A program made the translations under genes and the position numbers. Shown piece by piece: positions 40,955-49,289 of a DNA stretch of 64,000 nucleotides (positions within the stretch are counted from its first letter, which is position 1; each line of letters opens with the position of its first letter). The notes beneath the pieces are model-generated. The model had not been told where the DNA came from and ran no database searches. It worked only from the letters and a program-made list of their open reading frames with translations. Source of the stretch: Streptomyces cavernicola (GTDB taxonomy: Bacteria; Actinomycetota; Actinomycetes; Streptomycetales; Streptomycetaceae); assembly GCF_029968035.1 (NCBI RefSeq), contig NZ_JASCIQ010000027.1, positions 57,178-121,177 of the forward strand, read 5' to 3'.

Positions 40955-42112
40955 TCAGAGGCCGAGGGACTTGGCGATGATGGTCTTCATGACCTCGCTG
41001 GTCCCGCCGAAGATGCGCGAGACGCGGGTGTCGGCGTACAGGCGGGCGATCGGGTACTCGGTGACATAGCCGTAACCCCCGTGCAGCTGAAGGCACTTGT
41101 CGATGACCCGGCCCGCGGTCTCCGTGCAGAACAGCTTGGCCTTGGCCGCGTCGGCGACCGTCAACTCGCCCTCGTCGTGCAGCTCCAGGGCGCGGTCCGC
41201 CATCAACTGCGCGGCCTCGACGTCGGTGGCGCACTCGGCGAGCACGAACTTGGTGTTCTGGAAGTGCGCGACCGGCTTCCCGAAGACCGTGCGGTCCTTC
41301 ACGTACTCGGTGGCGAACCGCAGCGCCGCGACCGCCGTGGAGGTCGCGTTGAGCGCGATCGTCAGCCGCTCCTGCGCGAGGTTGTGCGAGAGATACGAGA
41401 AACCCGCGCCCTCCTCCCCGAGCAGGTCGCCGACCGGCACCTTGACGTCCGTGAAGGACAGTTCGGCCGTGTCGGAGGCCTTGAGCCCGATCTTCTGCAG
41501 CTTCCGCCCCACCGCGAAACCCTCACTCGCGGACTCGACGCAGAGGATCGAAAGACCGGCGCGACGGTTCTCCGGGTCGTACGGGGTGGTGCGGGCGACG
41601 ACGAGGACCAGGTCGGCGAGTGCGCCACCGGTGATGAACGTCTTGGCGCCGTTGAGGACGTAGTGCGCGCCGTCCGCCGAAAGCTCCGCCCTGGTCTGGA
41701 TGTTGGCGAGGTCGGAGCCGGTGCCGGGCTCCGTCATGCCGATCGCCGTCATCAGGTCGCCGCTCGCGAAACCGGGCAGCCAGCGCCGCTTCTGCTCCTC
41801 GGTCGCGTACTTCATGAAGTACGGCAGGATCAGGTTGGTGTGCACCGACTGGTTGCCGAGGGAGACGCCCGCGCGCGCCGACTCCTCGCTGACCACCGCA
41901 GCGAACTTGAAGCTGGACTCCCCCGCGCCGCCGAACTCCTCCGGCACCTGGATGCCGAGCACACCCAGCTCGCCGAGCCTGCGGTAGAAGTCGCGCGGCG
42001 GGTGGCCCTGCTCCTCCCACTCGTGATGGACCGGCACGACCTCCTTCTCGATGAAGTCCCGCAGCGTCGCTCGGAACGCCTCGTGGTCCTCGTTGAACAC
42101 CGTACGGCGCAC
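40955..42112 (-). CDS. Acyl-CoA dehydrogenase (IVD/LCAD-like active site)
   Basis: A 385-residue acyl-CoA dehydrogenase: IGMTEPGTGSDLANIQTRAE and the C-terminal SRIFGGTSEVMKTIIAKSLG. The residue that is Glu in YEGTSE-type enzymes is Gly here. In isovaleryl- and long-chain enzymes the base is instead on helix G, and a Glu is available in AQERLTIAL, so activity is expected. GTG start at 42110-42112 after AAGAGG. First gene of the seven-gene minus-strand operon; operator site 4 is 47 bp upstream. Confidence 0.92.
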   Translation of the reverse strand: MRRTVFNEDHEAFRATLRDFIEKEVVPVHHEWEEQGHPPRDFYRRLGELGVLGIQVPEEFGGAGESSFKFAAVVSEESARAGVSLGNQSVHTNLILPYFMKYATEEQKRRWLPGFASGDLMTAIGMTEPGTGSDLANIQTRAELSADGAHYVLNGAKTFITGGALADLVLVVARTTPYDPENRRAGLSILCVESASEGFAVGRKLQKIGLKASDTAELSFTDVKVPVGDLLGEEGAGFSYLSHNLAQERLTIALNATSTAVAALRFATEYVKDRTVFGKPVAHFQNTKFVLAECATDVEAAQLMADRALELHDEGELTVADAAKAKLFCTETAGRVIDKCLQLHGGYGYVTEYPIARLYADTRVSRIFGGTSEVMKTIIAKSLGL

Positions 42113-42159
42113 GGAAACCTCTTCTCGGACTCGGTGTGACCTGCATCTCAACCCAGTCG

Positions 42160-42169
42160 AACGATCGTT
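42160..42169. promoter_or_regulatory. Palindromic operator, site 4
   Basis: AACGATCGTT in the context CGAACGATCGTTAAG, identical over 15 bp to site 2, upstream of the acyl-CoA dehydrogenase operon. Confidence 0.7.
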
Positions 42170-42317
42170 AAGGTACTCGGCGGCGTGGGGGCTGTCCACG
42201 GGCTCTGCGGGTGACTTGCTTCACGGAAGGCCGCAGGCGCTGCACCGCCAGCCGAGCGCGGGCACGACGAGGGCCGGCCTCACCAGCGGCTGCCGATGCG
42301 GCCGGCCCGGTCAGCTC

Positions 42318-42366
42318 GGGTCGGGTCGGGTCAGGTCAGGTCAGGTCAGGTCAGGTCAGGTCAGGT
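42318..42366. repeat. 5-bp tandem repeat (GGTCA/GGTCG)
   Basis: About ten adjacent pentamers, two or three GGTCG then seven GGTCA, end 6 bp before the stop codon of the amidohydrolase. Pure microsatellite, non-coding. Confidence 0.95.
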
Positions 42367-42371
42367 TCAAC

Positions 42372-44444
42372 TCAGCTGCTGAACACGCCCACTTCGCGGA
42401 GCGAATAGCCCCACTTGGTGCCTCGGTCCGTGCCGAGGACGCGTACGTAGCGCGCCGGAGTTGAAGCGAACCGTACGGTGTCCAGGCCGCCGTTCCCTGA
42501 GTCCGTGGACCAGGCCGTCCGCCAGTTCTCGCCGTCGTCCGACAGCTCGATGCGGTACGACTTCGCGTACGCGGCCTCCCAGTCGACGGTGACGCGCTCG
42601 ATCGGCTTCGGGGAGCCGAGGTCGACCCGCAGCCACTGGTCGTTCTTCCACTCGCTGGCCCAGCGGGTGCCCTTGTCCCCGTCCACGGCCTTGCGGGCGC
42701 CGAAGTTGACGAACGGGTTCCACCACTCCGTCGTGGACGCCGAGGCGCTCGCGCCCGTGGCCAGGTTCTGGCCGAGGCGGTGCTTCTCGGAGCCGCCCCA
42801 GGTGTCGAGGTAGGACTCGGCGCCCGCGAAGAGGTCGTCCACCACCTCCTGGCCGCCGACGTTGCGGATGTCCTCGATCCAGTCCGGGACCATGCCGTAG
42901 TGCGCGGCGCCGTCGGTGTTGAAGTCCCACGTGCGTTCGCCGGTGGTCTGCTTGTCGATGACCGAGCCGCCGTCCGTGCTGCGGAAGGGGTACTTCACCG
43001 GGTTGGGGGCGTCCTCGCCGCGCGGGGCGGGCCAGCCGCCGACACCGTTCATGTCGGTGCCGAAGCCGTAGCCGACGTCGTACTTCTCGCGCAGCGGCGC
43101 CTTGCTCTTGGCCTCCTCGCTGAACGGCCCCGCGACGCTCATGTACTGGGCGGAGAACCCGCCGAGCTTGTAGAGCCGCTCGGTCCAGCCCGCGTCCATC
43201 CAGCTGTGCGAGGAGATGGCGCCCGGGTAGTCCTCGGACTCCAGCACCTCGAAGGCCTGATCAGCGGCCTTGACGCTCATGTGGTCGAGCTCCAGCATCA
43301 TGTGACGCTTCATCATGCCGCGTAGCGCGTACTCACCGAGGTTGGTGAGCCCTCGGGTGTTGCACTGCGCGCCCGAGGCGTACGTGGGGACTTCCTCGCC
43401 CTTCGGGAGGCGCTTCTCGGCCTCCGGCGCCGCCGCGTTGCCGATGGGGTTGTCGTGCTGCGGACCCTTGCAGTCCTCCGTCTTCCAGTACGTGCCGGTC
43501 GACAGGAACTGGCCCACGTTGATGGCCGTGCCGAGCGCGCCGGAGTCGAAACGTACTCCGCACAGGGCGTTGTCGAACTTGTGGCAGAGGAACATGCTGC
43601 TGACGCCCAGCTCCTTCAACTCGTCCAGGCCACGGTCAATGTCCGCCTTGCTGCACTGCGCGACGTCCATGATCTGCTTGCAGCCGAACGGCTCCGAGGT
43701 CTCGACGCCCAGGACGACGGCCAACTTGCCCTGCTCGATGACCTTTCGGGCCTGCGCGCTGCTGGTGACGATCCGGAACCAGCCCTTGCCCGGACCGCCG
43801 TACATCTTGTCGACGAAGGCCTGCATGTCGTACGACTTCTTCGCCTCCAGGCGGATGGCGTCCATCTCGTCGCAGCCGCGGTCCTTGAAGAAGTAGACCG
43901 AGCAGATCACGCCGTTGGTGACCAAGTCGTTGACCAGGACCCGCTGGCCGCCGCGCCAGGCCCGCTCGATGCCCGCGTAGTAGTTCTGCTGGTGGGTCAG
44001 CGAGTCATGGGCCGGCCAGTCCTTGAACGTGGGCCAGCCGTTCGGGTCGTGCTTGCCGTCGCCGCCCTTGGTGATCATGTCGAAGACGGCGAAGGTGCCG
44101 TCGGGGTAGTGCTCGGGGCAGTCCTTGAGCGCGTCGGCGACGCCCTGCTCCGAGAACGGCTTGCCGCAGATCAGCCGGCCGCCGAAGCCCTCGTTGGACA
44201 TGATGTGGTCGTGGGCGTCGACGAAGCCCCTGACCCGGCCCTGCGCGTCGGCGCCCTTGAAGGGCTCACCCGTGACATCGACCTGCGCGTCGGGCGCGGG
44301 CCGCGCGGTCGGGTTCCACCAGCCGGGGTCGGAGTCCGCCGCGGAGCTGGGCAGCGGGCCGAGCACCAGGGCCATCACGGTGAGGAACAGCGACACCACC
44401 GTGAGGGAACCGAGTCTGCGGCGCGGAGGTCGAGCCATGGTCAT
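42372..44444 (-). CDS. Secreted amidohydrolase-like protein with F5/8 type C (discoidin) domain
   Basis: A 690-residue exported protein. A Sec signal peptide with an Arg-rich start and hydrophobic core (VVSLFLTVMALVLGPLPSSA) is followed by a large domain with amidohydrolase-like metal motifs: VDAHDHIMS near the start, LELDHMSVKAAD and ISSHSWMDAG later. Residues from about 555 form a discoidin/CBM32 domain (NLATGASASAS, WRVDLGSPKPIERV-like, RYVRVLGTDRGTKWGYS) that binds glycans. It may cleave an extracellular amide, peptide or glycoconjugate; the substrate is unknown. GTG at 44447 and ATG at 44444 are both possible. Confidence 0.82.
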   Translation of the reverse strand: MTMARPPRRRLGSLTVVSLFLTVMALVLGPLPSSAADSDPGWWNPTARPAPDAQVDVTGEPFKGADAQGRVRGFVDAHDHIMSNEGFGGRLICGKPFSEQGVADALKDCPEHYPDGTFAVFDMITKGGDGKHDPNGWPTFKDWPAHDSLTHQQNYYAGIERAWRGGQRVLVNDLVTNGVICSVYFFKDRGCDEMDAIRLEAKKSYDMQAFVDKMYGGPGKGWFRIVTSSAQARKVIEQGKLAVVLGVETSEPFGCKQIMDVAQCSKADIDRGLDELKELGVSSMFLCHKFDNALCGVRFDSGALGTAINVGQFLSTGTYWKTEDCKGPQHDNPIGNAAAPEAEKRLPKGEEVPTYASGAQCNTRGLTNLGEYALRGMMKRHMMLELDHMSVKAADQAFEVLESEDYPGAISSHSWMDAGWTERLYKLGGFSAQYMSVAGPFSEEAKSKAPLREKYDVGYGFGTDMNGVGGWPAPRGEDAPNPVKYPFRSTDGGSVIDKQTTGERTWDFNTDGAAHYGMVPDWIEDIRNVGGQEVVDDLFAGAESYLDTWGGSEKHRLGQNLATGASASASTTEWWNPFVNFGARKAVDGDKGTRWASEWKNDQWLRVDLGSPKPIERVTVDWEAAYAKSYRIELSDDGENWRTAWSTDSGNGGLDTVRFASTPARYVRVLGTDRGTKWGYSLREVGVFSS

Positions 44445-44895
44445 CACTCACCCTTTTGACATGTTCACGCAAGTTACTGGTGAGTTGAGGATTCCGACCG
44501 CCGCCCGTCGAGTCAATGGCCTGGAGCCACTGAGTTGACGATCCGTCAGTTGCGATCCGGTCTGCCCGGTCCGGTCCCGTCCGGTCTGGTCCTGCCCGGC
44601 TCGGCGCGGCGCGGCCAAAACATGAACGATGTTCACGTTACGGCGCGGCTCGCCCCGGACACAAGACCCAGGCGTGAACGGCCGCCTCCAGAAGGCCTGT
44701 TGGGGTGCGGACAGGCCCCGGCGGAGAGTCATGCACGTGCCGGTCCCCCAGCGGCGCCAGGGTGGGCGGATCGGCCACCTGGCGGCCCTGTTCCCGGTGT
44801 GGGGTGCCCTGACAGTGCCTGGTTCGCGTCCGCGAGGCGGGGGACGGTGGTCGGGCAGCCCAGAAGAGCTGGGTCTCATTCGACAGGAGAACAGC
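44445..44895. other. 451-bp intergenic region with candidate promoters
   Basis: No gene is supported here. It holds divergent promoter regions for the amidohydrolase and the SDR. An inverted repeat TGAAC-GAT-GTTCA lies at 44623-44635. ATGTTCACG occurs twice (at 44459 and 44629). Pentamer-rich CCGGT/CCGGTC sequence lies at about 44555-44605. The frame of the SDR stays open upstream to 44629 but without a start signal. Confidence 0.6.
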
Positions 44896-45663
44896 ATGAA
44901 CCCCACCTACGACTTCTCCGGGCAGGTGGCCCTGGTCACCGGCGCCGCCTCCGGTATGGGCCTGGCCGCCGCCCGCGCCTTCGCCGACTCCGGGGCAGCC
45001 GTGGTTCTGGCCGACCGGGACCGCGATGCCGTCCGCAAGGCTGCCGAGGAGATCACCGGCCCCGGGCGGCGGGCCGTCGGTGTCGTCTGCGACGTCACCG
45101 ACGAGCAGCAGGTGGAAGCGGCGGTACGGCGCGCGGTGACGGAGTACGGGCGTCTGGACATGGCGTTCAACAACGCCGGCATCCAGGTGCCGCCGACCGA
45201 CGCGGCCGACGAGACGGCCGACGCCTTCGACCGGGTCAACGCCGTCAACATGCGCGGCGTCTGGGCGGCGATGAAGCACGAACTGCGGCAGATGCGGGAG
45301 CAGGGCAGCGGCGCCATCGTCAACTGCTCGTCCCTGGGCGGGCTCGTCGGGCTGCCGGAGCGTGCGGCCTACCACGCCTCCAAGCACGGCGTCATCGGCC
45401 TGACCCGCAGCGCAGCGGTCGAGTACGCGCCCCGGGGCATCCGCATCAATGCCGTGTGCCCCGGCGTCATCGACACCCCGATGGTCGCCGACATGGTCGA
45501 GAACCAGGCCGAGGCGATGGCCGGGATCATCAAGGAGCAGCCCATCGGCCGCCTGGGGCGCGCGGACGAGGTCGCGGCGGCCGTCCTGTGGCTGTGCAGC
45601 CCCGGCGCCAGTTTCGTCGTCGGAACGGCTCTCCCCGTGGACGGCGGCTTCACCGTCCACTGA
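44896..45663 (+). CDS. SDR family oxidoreductase
   Basis: A 255-residue classical SDR: TGAASGMG cofactor loop, NNAG, Ser in NCSSLGG (about 146), Tyr159/Lys163 in YHASK, and a C-terminal GTALPVDGGFTVH. It is close to FabG/glucose-dehydrogenase-like enzymes. AGGAGA lies 5 bp before the ATG. A divergent neighbour is the secreted amidohydrolase; no regulator is adjacent. Substrate unknown. Confidence 0.92.
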   Translation: MNPTYDFSGQVALVTGAASGMGLAAARAFADSGAAVVLADRDRDAVRKAAEEITGPGRRAVGVVCDVTDEQQVEAAVRRAVTEYGRLDMAFNNAGIQVPPTDAADETADAFDRVNAVNMRGVWAAMKHELRQMREQGSGAIVNCSSLGGLVGLPERAAYHASKHGVIGLTRSAAVEYAPRGIRINAVCPGVIDTPMVADMVENQAEAMAGIIKEQPIGRLGRADEVAAAVLWLCSPGASFVVGTALPVDGGFTVH

Positions 45664-45726
45664 TACGGCGCCGGAGGAGCTTCTCGTGGTCGCCGGTGCG
45701 TGGAAGCGCAGAGGTCCGCGAAACGC

Positions 45727-46071
45727 TCAGCGGTCCTTCTTGAGTTCCTCTGATCGCGCCAGCAGTTGCCCGGCGAATGCGTCCCAGTCCGGGCCGAAGC
45801 TCAGGAGGTCCGCACCGGCCTGCCCGAGGTTTTCGGCATCGTCGGGGCGCTGCAGGCACAGCAGCCGGAAAGCCAGGTTCCGTGCCCAGACGGGGAGTGC
45901 CGTCCAGTCCTCAGCCAGGGATTCCCGAAGCGCCTGCCAGATGTCCTCAGGAGCGGCGAAGGTCAGCTTCTCGATGAGGCGCCGGGCCTCGACCGGGATC
46001 TCCACAGCACCGTCGTTCACCCCCTTCGTCGAGACCTTCGACATGAGTTGAGTCAGGTCGGACACAGTCAT
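45727..46071 (-). CDS. Hypothetical protein
   Basis: A 114-residue, mostly helical, acidic protein without signal peptide or membrane segment. Sequence features: EIPVEARRLIEKLTFAAPED and a Trp-rich middle (WQALRESLAEDWTALPVWAR), then RLLCLQRPDDAENL. I do not recognise the family. It lies 46 bp downstream of the deaminase gene on the same strand and may be co-transcribed. Confidence 0.7.
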   Translation of the reverse strand: MTVSDLTQLMSKVSTKGVNDGAVEIPVEARRLIEKLTFAAPEDIWQALRESLAEDWTALPVWARNLAFRLLCLQRPDDAENLGQAGADLLSFGPDWDAFAGQLLARSEELKKDR

Positions 46072-46117
46072 CCGTTCTTCGTGGGCTCAGCCGGTAGGGC
46101 CGTCCCAGCCGGCGGCA

Positions 46118-46576
46118 TCAGCCCGGATAGTCGTCGCCGATGTCCTCGTGCCACAACTCGGGCCTGGCGGCGATGAATTGCCGCATCAGCTCGGCGCACT
46201 CGTCGAGATCGAGGACCACGACTTCCACGCCGTGGCTGCGCAACAGGTCCTCGCTGGTCGAGAACGTGCGGTTCTCGCCGATGACGACGCGGGGAATCCC
46301 GTAGAGCAGGACCGCGCCCGTGCAGAGGAAACACGGCGACAGCGTGGTGAAGAGGGTCGCTTGCCGGTAGACGGAAGCGGGCTGCCTCCCGGCTCGCTCC
46401 ACGCAGTCGATCTCGGCATGCAGGGTCGGACTCGCTTGCTGGACGCGCCGGTTGCGTCCCACGGCCAGCAACTCGCCGCCTGAGACGAGTGCGGCGCCGA
46501 TCGGAACTCCGCCCTCGGCGCCGCCGATGCGCGCCTGCTTGATCGCGTGTTTCATCGATGCGTCGAACTCGGACAC
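46118..46576 (-). CDS. Nucleoside/cytosine deaminase-family protein
   Basis: A 152-residue zinc-dependent CMP/dCMP deaminase-fold protein: PTLHAEIDCVE provides the zinc His and proton-shuttling Glu, and SPCFLCTGAVLLYGI the two Cys. The DYPG ending and overall layout resemble yeast-type cytosine deaminases. GTG at 46574-46576 follows GGGAGGC; the longer frame to 46717 has no such site. It likely deaminates a free base or nucleoside. Confidence 0.88.
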   Translation of the reverse strand: MSEFDASMKHAIKQARIGGAEGGVPIGAALVSGGELLAVGRNRRVQQASPTLHAEIDCVERAGRQPASVYRQATLFTTLSPCFLCTGAVLLYGIPRVVIGENRTFSTSEDLLRSHGVEVVVLDLDECAELMRQFIAARPELWHEDIGDDYPG

Positions 46577-46770
46577 TGTTGCCTCCCGGGGAAACCGCTC
46601 GTTGGATTCGGTGAACAGGGGCAGCCGGTCAAGGGCCGCCGTGCCGAGGATGCCGGTTCGTGGGTGCTCCTCCCCCGACACAGGCGGGGCGTGGGCGAAG
46701 GCCGGCTCTCGCCTCACCCGTCTGGCCTTCTCATCTGCGCAGGGTACGTGGCTGCTCGCAGAATGGTTCG

Positions 46771-47499
46771 ATGTGGTCCCGTCGGATGGTCCTTGCCACC
46801 GGGGTCGTGGCAGTGGCTGTGCTGGTTCTGCAGGACGCCCCGTCCCGTCCCACCCGGCCCGAGCCCGAGCGCGAGCCCGTCGCCGTCGGCCCGGCGGCCC
46901 CGCGGCCCCGGATCGTCAGCCGGAAGGCGTGGCGGGCCGACGAGGGACTGGTCAAGGAACGGGCGACCTATGCGGGCGCGGTGAGCTCGGTCTTCCTCCA
47001 TCACACCGGCCATACGAACGGTTACGACTGCGCCGACGTCCCGCGGATGCTGCGCGCCATGCAGCGGCAGCACGTGGAGCGAGAAGGCTGGGACGACATG
47101 GGCTACAACTTCGTGGTGGACCGATGCGGAACCATCTACGAAGGCCGGGCCGGCGGCGTCGCACGTCCCGTACAAGGCGCGCACACCAAGGGCTTCAACG
47201 CCGGCACCATCGGCCTCGCGGCGCTCGGCACCTTCCGGTCCGGCACCCCGGTCCCCCCGGCCCTCGAGGCCGGGATCGCGAAGATCGCCGCCTGGAAGCT
47301 GCGGCCGGGGGCCGACCCCCGTGGCATGGTTCGGCTCGTCTCGACGAACGACGAGAGCACCTACAAGAAGGGCGAAGCGGCGCGACTCCACGTCATCTCC
47401 GGGCATCGCGACAGCTTCCAGACCGACTGCCCCGGCGACGCGTTGTACGAGCGGTTGCCCGCCATCAGGAAGGCCGTGGCCCTGCTGCGCAAGGACTGA
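46771..47499 (+). CDS. Peptidoglycan-recognition family N-acetylmuramoyl-L-alanine amidase
   Basis: A 242-residue exported protein. The N-terminus (SRRMVLATGVVAVAVLVLQ) is a Tat-like signal or anchor with a twin Arg. The PGRP/amidase-2 domain has the zinc His in VFLHHTGH, a second set in HVISGHRDS and the Cys of QTDCPGDALY. It would cleave the amide between muramic acid and the stem peptide. A GGGTAC box at 46742-46747 lies 24 bp before the ATG, but its -35 spacing (13 bp) is off. Confidence 0.9.
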   Translation: MWSRRMVLATGVVAVAVLVLQDAPSRPTRPEPEREPVAVGPAAPRPRIVSRKAWRADEGLVKERATYAGAVSSVFLHHTGHTNGYDCADVPRMLRAMQRQHVEREGWDDMGYNFVVDRCGTIYEGRAGGVARPVQGAHTKGFNAGTIGLAALGTFRSGTPVPPALEAGIAKIAAWKLRPGADPRGMVRLVSTNDESTYKKGEAARLHVISGHRDSFQTDCPGDALYERLPAIRKAVALLRKD

Positions 47500-47518
47500 G
47501 GTGGCCGAGGTGATCGCG

Positions 47519-49093
47519 TCACGTGACAGTGCGGCCCAGGTAGGCGGCGAGACGGTCGAGCGGTCCCGCGCCATCGGGGACCGGCTGCGGCGGGGCGAAG
47601 GAGCCGGCGGCGGTGCGGGGCAGTTCGCCGTAGATCTCGCGTACGACGGGGAGCGCCGTCTCAGCGACCTGCTGGACGGTGTCGAAGGGGCGCCCGACGG
47701 CCTGGGCCAGATCCCAGCCGTGGACCAGCATCTCGATCACCAACTGCTCGACGAGCCGCCGCCCGGGAGCGGGCCCGTAGCGCTGCTCCAGCATGTCCGG
47801 GCGGCTGAAGGCCGAGCGTGCGGCCTGGGATGCGGTACGGAACGCCGCGACATGGTCTTCCCCGAGATGGTCGGCGGTGAAGTCGGAACGGGGAGTTCCG
47901 TCGGCCAGGCCGGCCCACAGCAGGTTCTCCCACACCAGGTGGCCGAGGAGGGTGCGGACGTCCCAGTCCGCGCAGGGTGTCGGCCGGTCGAACTGGTCCG
48001 GCTGCACGGCGGAGACGAGCCCGCCGACGGCGTCCAGGACCACGTCGCAGGCGTGGAGCACGCCGGTCGGTTGCCACGCGTCCTGGCCCGCGTCGTACAG
48101 CTCGGCGAGCCGGGCGGCGCGTGCACCGGGCTCAGGGTGCGCCCGCAGTGCCGCCGTCAGCCATCGGCCGGCTGCCGCCATGCTGGGCCGCACGGGCAGG
48201 CCGTTGATGACGCACAGCAGCTGCCAGTACCGCTCCATACGCGTGTCGGAGGCGACTTCGAGCTGCTCCAGGAGCAGGCCCCTGGCCCGCGCGTCGTCGA
48301 CGAGCGCCGTTCCGTCCGGAGCCGGCTGCGAGGGGATCCAGGTCGCCACGACGGCGGCGACGACGGGATCAGCTGCCGGCGAGTCCGGGGCGATTCCTTG
48401 CGCCGTCGCCGCCTCCACTCGCCGCAGCCAGTCGTCCGTCACCTGCTCGGCGTCCCGCAGCGCGCTGTCGTCGTGCTCGCCGGGGTGGTGTTCGGCGGCG
48501 TAGCGGGCCATGCGGCGCACACTGGCGCGCAGAGCCGGGTTCCGGACGAGTTCGCCCAGTTCGAGCCAGGCGTCGACCTGCTCGTCGGTGGGATCGGCAG
48601 GCAGGTCGGGGGTGGCTGCCAACAGGCCCCGCCGGTAGGTGGGCACGTCCAGTTCGCCCAGGGTGTCGGTGACGAACTCCCGGATGGTGGCGCGGCGTTC
48701 GGCGGCTGACATGCGCGCCAGCTCGGTCATGGTGGTGAGCCTCTCGGCAGTGGTGTCGCGGCGGGTGACGGAGCGCAGCACCGCTTGCTGCGTTCGCAGC
48801 GTGCGGATCTGCTGCTCCAGCGCGTCGATGTGGGTCGCGGCCACCTCGGGCAGGGTGCTCTCGCGCTCCAGTACGTCCCGGATCGCCGCAAGGCCCAGGC
48901 CGAGCCCGCGCAGTGTCTGTGCGAGCTGCAGCCGGGCCAGCGCCTCGGCGCCGTACAGCCGGTAGCCGGACGGAGTCCGACGTGCCGGGTGGACGACCCC
49001 GACGTCCGACCAGTGCCGGATCAGCTTCACCGAAAGCCCGGTCTTGCGGGCGACCTGCCCGATGCTCCAGAGCGTGTTCTCACCGACGTGCAT
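47519..49093 (-). CDS. MerR regulator fused to a TIGR03086/DinB-like domain
   Basis: A 524-residue fusion. Residues 1-75 are a MerR helix-turn-helix (SIGQVARKTGLSVKLIRHWS, then GYRLYGAEALARLQLAQTLR), followed by a dimerisation helix to about 120. A middle helical region of about 200 residues resembles TipAS-like sensors. The C-terminus (about 330-524) is a maleylpyruvate isomerase/TIGR03086-type four-helix domain (FDRPTPCADWDVRTLLGHLV, HGWDLAQAVGRPFD). The ATG at 49093 was preferred over 49117, because the latter lies inside a MerR-type dyad. Confidence 0.85.
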   Translation of the reverse strand: MHVGENTLWSIGQVARKTGLSVKLIRHWSDVGVVHPARRTPSGYRLYGAEALARLQLAQTLRGLGLGLAAIRDVLERESTLPEVAATHIDALEQQIRTLRTQQAVLRSVTRRDTTAERLTTMTELARMSAAERRATIREFVTDTLGELDVPTYRRGLLAATPDLPADPTDEQVDAWLELGELVRNPALRASVRRMARYAAEHHPGEHDDSALRDAEQVTDDWLRRVEAATAQGIAPDSPAADPVVAAVVATWIPSQPAPDGTALVDDARARGLLLEQLEVASDTRMERYWQLLCVINGLPVRPSMAAAGRWLTAALRAHPEPGARAARLAELYDAGQDAWQPTGVLHACDVVLDAVGGLVSAVQPDQFDRPTPCADWDVRTLLGHLVWENLLWAGLADGTPRSDFTADHLGEDHVAAFRTASQAARSAFSRPDMLEQRYGPAPGRRLVEQLVIEMLVHGWDLAQAVGRPFDTVQQVAETALPVVREIYGELPRTAAGSFAPPQPVPDGAGPLDRLAAYLGRTVT

Positions 49094-49109
49094 GCACTCC
49101 ACCCTCGGG

Positions 49110-49131
49110 TCTCCCATGAAGGGAGAGTCAA
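49110..49131 (-). promoter_or_regulatory. MerR-type dyad operator and -35 element
   Basis: TCTCCC-N5-GGGAGA (49110-49126) directly follows TTGACT (49131 to 49126 on the minus strand). MerR activators bind such dyads in overlong spacers just after the -35 box. Likely autoregulation of the MerR fusion gene. Confidence 0.65.
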
Positions 49132-49289
49132 CAGTTCAGCGGCCCGTCGCCGTGCTCGTCGTCCCGGACGTTCCGAAGAAACCCGTCGGTAGGATCGACG
49201 AACCGACGCTCCGTCAGCAGGCGCTCACTCCCTCCGCCTGAGCCCGTCCACCGGCCCCCCCCCCACAAGAACTCAAAGGTGTGCTCCCC

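Noticed and set aside
44629..44895. N-terminal extension of the SDR at 44896 to an upstream start
   Set aside because: The SDR fold starts within 10 residues of 44896, which has its own AGGAGA site; the extension is Arg/Gly-rich and non-homologous.
46723..46747. Sigma-B promoter for the peptidoglycan amidase
   Set aside because: GGGTAC is present but the best GNNT (GCCT) is only 13 bp away, outside the 14-16 bp range, so I do not list it as a promoter.
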